Part shown: positions 19,101 to 20,681 of the stretch, piece after piece | Layout of the letters: each line of letters starts with the position of its first letter | Numbering within the stretch: position 1 is the first letter of the stretch | NCBI GenBank assembly: GCA_027577415.1 | Contig: JANBQS010000339.1 | Coordinates: 1 to 20,681, forward strand | DNA length: 20,681 nucleotides | Origin: Coemansia sp. RSA 922 | Lineage: Eukaryota > Kickxellomycota > Kickxellomycetes > Kickxellales > Kickxellaceae | Reading direction: 5' to 3' | The notes under the pieces: model-generated | Databases searched by the model: none | Told to the model about the DNA's origin: nothing | Seen by the model: the letters and a program-made list of their open reading frames with translations, nothing else | Translations under genes and position numbers: made by a program

Positions 19101-20012
19101 ATCGAGATGCTGTGGGGCGTGAAAGAGTATTTGCCGCCATTGGTGCAGAGTCAGTTTGAGCTTGTTGTTGCCGAGTTTATTTACAAGTTGGCCGGTTTCC
19201 ATGACCAGTTGCGTGCGAAGAACCCGCATATGCCTAGTACGGGTCAGAGCGAGGTTATCGAGGACGAGGAGGACGTGCCGGGTGAGTCGGTTGTTGCTGC
19301 GAAGGGCGTGTTTTATAAGCGGCTGATCGGCCAGCATTTTACTCGCAAACTGCTGGAGGCTGTGCCTCGGATACGCGATGCCTGTGCTAACCGCAATGAC
19401 CCACAGGCTTGTTTCCCGCGGCTGCCTGGCTCCAAACTGCAGGGGCATGCGGAGGCGGCGTTGGAATTCGTGAAATACATATCGACGGTCTTTGCCCTGG
19501 ATATTCCAGCGTCTAATTTCGTGCGTATCATGCGGCGTAACTTGCTGGTACTCCTCGACGTTGGCGAGTTCTCATCCGAGGCTGTGTTTGTCAACCCATG
19601 TGAGCGTTTGGTGTTGTCGCGGGTGGTTTGCGATTTCTGTAACTTTTGTCGCGATATGGATTTCTGCCGCGACGCTGACCTCTTGCCCGCTGCGGATAAT
19701 GTGCCAGAGTGGGAGTGTCTGGGCTGTGGTAGCGCTTATGATCGGATTAGGATCGAGGAGCGGCTTATTGAGCAGTTGAATGATTGTTTGTTGGCTTATC
19801 AGATGCAGGACTTGGTTTGTGGGAAATGTCGGCTGATGAAGCAGGATAATTTTTCTGTGCAGTGTATGGCTTGTGCTGGCAAGTATCGGACTGTCGTTTC
19901 GGCGGAGGAGACGAAGACTCAGATTGCTGTTTATTTGGACGTCGCTACGCTTAATCGCCTGCCTATGCTCCATGATCTGGCTAAATGGGCCTATGATAAT
20001 ACTGTCCGTTAA
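13134..20012 (+). CDS. POL2: POL2, DNA polymerase epsilon catalytic subunit A
   Basis: A single 2292-residue frame encodes the leading-strand replicative polymerase (yeast 2222, human 2286 residues). The N-terminus has an RG-rich tract (14-26). The proofreading exonuclease is intact: Exo I FDIET (D291, E293), Exo II NGDMFDWPF (D381) and Exo III YSVSDA (D478). The polymerase has motif A DVAAMYPN (D641), motif B KCILNSFYGY (N831) and motif C LDTDGIW (D878, D880). The iron-sulphur CysX residues are kept: C666, C669, C678 and C765. A PIP-like QRHITDVF starts at Q1197. The second half is the degenerate B-family module that builds the helicase contact, ending in two zinc sites, CysA (from C2166) and CysB (C2229, C2232, C2244, C2247). 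CysB ends in C-x2-C where yeast and human have C-x-C. I chose the ATG at 13134 (MSGQNSKFG); the frame stays open upstream only to a TTG, through leader-like T-rich sequence. Active on all visible residues. Confidence 0.98.
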   Translation: MSGQNSKFGTKTARGRGGSRGGRGGGWSGRKQPFGGVDIEDRETLDTFFPGQEDGEDQVSSMGNLDAKYEDVRANDEIDSILGFTRHQQGPPRLGWLVNMHATSVIDVERNSTKSAVDYYFLEQDGGSFKCTLLFNPYFYLVCVPGHETELGDWLVRKYDRLMERFEVHEREDLDMANHLTGCKRKLVKLVFRNVQDLMSVRRELQPVVRRNEKRSDLVHAYAAGEEGVRELEDCILEMREYDVPYYLRVAIDKNIRVGHWYDVCSEAGEISLAHRSDLVQRADPIVLAFDIETTKLPLKFPDANIDMIMMISYMIDGQGYLITNREVVSEDIEDFDYTPTAEFPGPFVIFNEPDEAAVIRRFFDHIRDAKPTVLATYNGDMFDWPFVDTRATHHGIDMKSEIGWYRDDADEYKCRTCVHMDCLRWVKRDSYLPVGSQGLKAVTTAKLGYNPMEIDPEDMTRFAAEQPQTLAQYSVSDAVATYYLYMKYVHPFIFSLCNIIPLNPDEVLRKGSGTLCETLLMVEAFNALVAIPNKHADPPERSWEGHLVETETYVGGHVEALEAGVFRSDIPMHFRIDPEGAQRLIDELDRALRFSIEVEGKLKIEDIENYDEVRGLIADRLADLRDTPVRSEGPLLYHLDVAAMYPNIILTNRLQPDAIVSEAVCASCDFNVPGKECDRRMPWLWRGEYFPPKRSEVSMLRNKLQGELFPADGRARPGAPMRTYEQLSAGDQAAELRKRVTDYSKKVYHRLREIKVEEREAVICQRENPFYVDTVRNFRDRRYVYKGLHKKEKKRLDEALAKSDHPMIDSAKKLVVLYDSLQLAHKCILNSFYGYVMRKGARWHSLEMAGVVCLTGSRIIQMARQRVEQLGRPLELDTDGIWCALPKTFPENYSFKLRDGKGKFGISYPCTMLNHLVFDKFTNHQYQDLVDVETHSYATHSENSIFFEVDGPYRAMILPSSKEEDKLLKKRYAVFNDDGSLAELKGFEVKRRGELKLIKIFQSQIFKVFLQGHTLDECYAEVAKVADQWLDIMFSKARNLPDNELFDLITENRSMSKALESYGGMKSTSICTARRLAEFLGDEMVKDKGLACKFVISKQPRDLPVSERAVPVAIFSADPATKRQFLRRWLRDSSLEDADIRDILNWDYYLERFGSVIQKLITIPAAMQGVSNPVPRIRHPDWLSKRVSAALNKHKQRHITDVFKKVSKEEYLQKAADEDAQRVDSDASVEAVDMEDFGVPGSAMAKPKTGVMRKVKRKGDARAGQELTVEGIGMRLAQLGVAPDPSSGYAAWLQHSKQIWALRRRLRALRLKARASGDDDVPASDARQAQTDSGIGQFFSRTQASLTRSVWHVLQWVETDTPGELKAWVWVGGQVHSVRVSVPRILYVTSTVASEEISRSRFFSEARAMVLPRSTHTAHLYKCVMSEAEYTEFQSSWSSFFAHPSIGGVYETEVTCMDRALIQLGATVWLSAAARRLGVGHSDVVALDDLDTRRSALTQPQVVGWSARDMSYALLYHASSQDGRHHFYALVMPYAGRGHVWVVNATQQAAQLQIPNLERLYAESYAAAKAAHEGGIDDGAFSYPEAVEFSAQAFTTAAAGHRSINAALAKCADEKRGPVVLVYHSPVPLRKLQRSVRAVADFPVVTIPVHQADRSLPAFDWQRHACRRMVASLLNCSQWVAERVALSQYSDIPLGNIPADAPLFLADVFFARKLSLAKHVLWWSPSSKPDLGGRQDDEFGSLSTDFTASIEINAPGSYSTACAEIELKGLAVNTILKAPLVNEIEGAFGVFGFAAGPAAILDDDTLVADQEASKKSKDTPGAKPNETGLWAAASGADSNVPVSTFQLLRSLLRGWCQEVGERQNPFAEMMTEHFYRWLTRPNSHLFDPALAQLVRSLMRKVFLQMQSECRKLGAKIIYANLDKLVITTGKTSVVAAQAAVDYISRAIVAKPLFENVVLSPLQYWTFLLWMNSSNYGGIVTQGNGSEPSIEMLWGVKEYLPPLVQSQFELVVAEFIYKLAGFHDQLRAKNPHMPSTGQSEVIEDEEDVPGESVVAAKGVFYKRLIGQHFTRKLLEAVPRIRDACANRNDPQACFPRLPGSKLQGHAEAALEFVKYISTVFALDIPASNFVRIMRRNLLVLLDVGEFSSEAVFVNPCERLVLSRVVCDFCNFCRDMDFCRDADLLPAADNVPEWECLGCGSAYDRIRIEERLIEQLNDCLLAYQMQDLVCGKCRLMKQDNFSVQCMACAGKYRTVVSAEETKTQIAVYLDVATLNRLPMLHDLAKWAYDNTVR

Positions 20013-20142
20013 ACCAAGCCCCCCACAATATCTGAGTGCTTTTTTTTATTCGGTTATTATTTGTGCGATGTTTGCAAAACCTTTTTTTTTTTTATTAAAA
20101 TATTTATAACAACTTTTTTTGTTTGTTTCTTTTTTGTTGGAA

Positions 20143-20681
20143 ATGCCTGCTGAATTGGAAATATCTTACGATCTAGCCGCCTATGCCCATCTAGAGGCAA
20201 TGTCGGATAAACCCGAGTTGTACCTGAATCGCTATTTTGCGCAGCACTTCTATGGCAAGTATAAAGTGGGATATGTATTACGTATTTTACTTTGCTTTTT
20301 ACTAATAATTTTTTAATTCTGGTGTAGCCAAGCCTATTGCTTGTAAACGAAAGCACGAAGAATCCGAAGAGATCGAAGCATCGTCTGAAGCAGTTCCAAG
20401 AGAATGGCAATACGTATTGATGGCACCAAACAAGTAGGTATCCGAATAAAGCGATTTTTATATGGTGTGTAGACATTGTACTAAATAATTGTCTGTAGGC
20501 TATGTACTATTGGCGTTGCTCAGGAACACCCGTTGTTGGATCTCGATAGGCAGGAGGAAATCGGGAGTATAACCAAGATAGAGTTTACTCCTAGCGTTAG
20601 ATCCAGCGTCATCGCAGGCAAAGCCAAAAAGCAGTCGATGAAGGTTATGTCGGATACCAAACTCTGCACAATATACACCAG
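20143..20681 (+). CDS. ABITRAM: ABITRAM/FAM206 (Simiate) family protein, partial at window end
   Basis: Three exons are visible: 20143-20281, 20328-20433 and 20499-20681, the last running off the window. Intron 2 (20434-20498, 65 bp) has GTAGGT and CTGTAG ends and a TACTAAA branch-like site. Intron 1 is less sure: its 3' end (GTGTAG at 20327) and ACTAAT site are clear, but the only 5' site in the right phase is GTATTT at 20282, giving a 46-bp intron. The product matches the small ABITRAM family, whose fold resembles the lipoyl carrier GcvH: LNRYFAQHFYGKYK, then WQYVLMAPNKLCTIGVAQEH and a later block (AGKAKKQS, then TKLCTIY), parallel to [27 protein letters not shown] and CKIY in the human protein. 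Vertebrate ABITRAM is reported to regulate actin dynamics in neurons and to occur in nuclear speckles. A charged insert (CKRKHEESEEIEASSE) sits between the first two blocks. It follows POL2 in tandem after 130 bp of T-rich spacer. Confidence 0.72.

Overview
The window is a compact, intron-poor stretch of a fungal nuclear genome. It carries seven protein-coding genes that can be named from their sequence, plus one secreted repeat protein that cannot. Spliceosomal introns are short (about 46 to 191 bp), with GT..AG ends and branch-point-like TACTAAT/CTAAC sequences. Intergenic spaces are short, and promoters contain MluI cell-cycle boxes and heat-shock-like triplets of the fungal kind. A CFAP20/BUG22 homologue and an ABITRAM/FAM206 homologue, together with an almost intronless 6.9 kb POL2, suggest an early-diverging fungus rather than an ascomycete or basidiomycete yeast; Kickxellomycotina/Zoopagomycota would fit. 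This placement is an inference and cannot be proven from the window.

Layout from left to right. Positions 1-824 hold no gene I can support; there is a possible TATA box for a gene leaving the window to the left. Next, on the minus strand, come a CFAP20-family gene (825-1418) and the Hsp70/Hsp90 co-chaperone STI1 (1623-3448, two exons). A 392-bp divergent promoter with heat-shock-element-like triplets separates STI1 from a plus-strand membrane-anchored ubiquitin-fold protein of the UBL3/MUB family (3841-4640, three exons, C-terminal CAAX box). After a 626-bp spacer lies a secreted low-complexity protein with eight 8-residue repeats (5267-6124, plus). It converges on NAA15, the auxiliary subunit of the NatA N-terminal acetyltransferase (8871-6321, minus, two exons).

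NAA15 shares a 311-bp divergent promoter with PDS5, the cohesin regulator (9183-12866, plus, two exons). PDS5 is followed in the same direction by POL2, the catalytic subunit of DNA polymerase epsilon (13134-20012, one exon). Both the PDS5 and POL2 upstream regions contain a perfect ACGCGT box, so this half of the window looks like an S-phase/cohesion neighbourhood. The window ends inside an ABITRAM/FAM206-family gene (20143 onward, three exons visible).

Most of these are conserved housekeeping genes and none is visibly broken. The points of biological interest are the divergent CFAP20 homologue, the unidentified tandem-repeat secreted protein, the MCB-bearing NAA15-PDS5-POL2 cluster, an altered last zinc-binding pair in Pol epsilon, and the little-studied ABITRAM homologue with an extra charged segment. 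I found no mobile element, CRISPR array, tRNA or rRNA. All homology statements rest on comparison with family sequences as I remember them, not on a database search.
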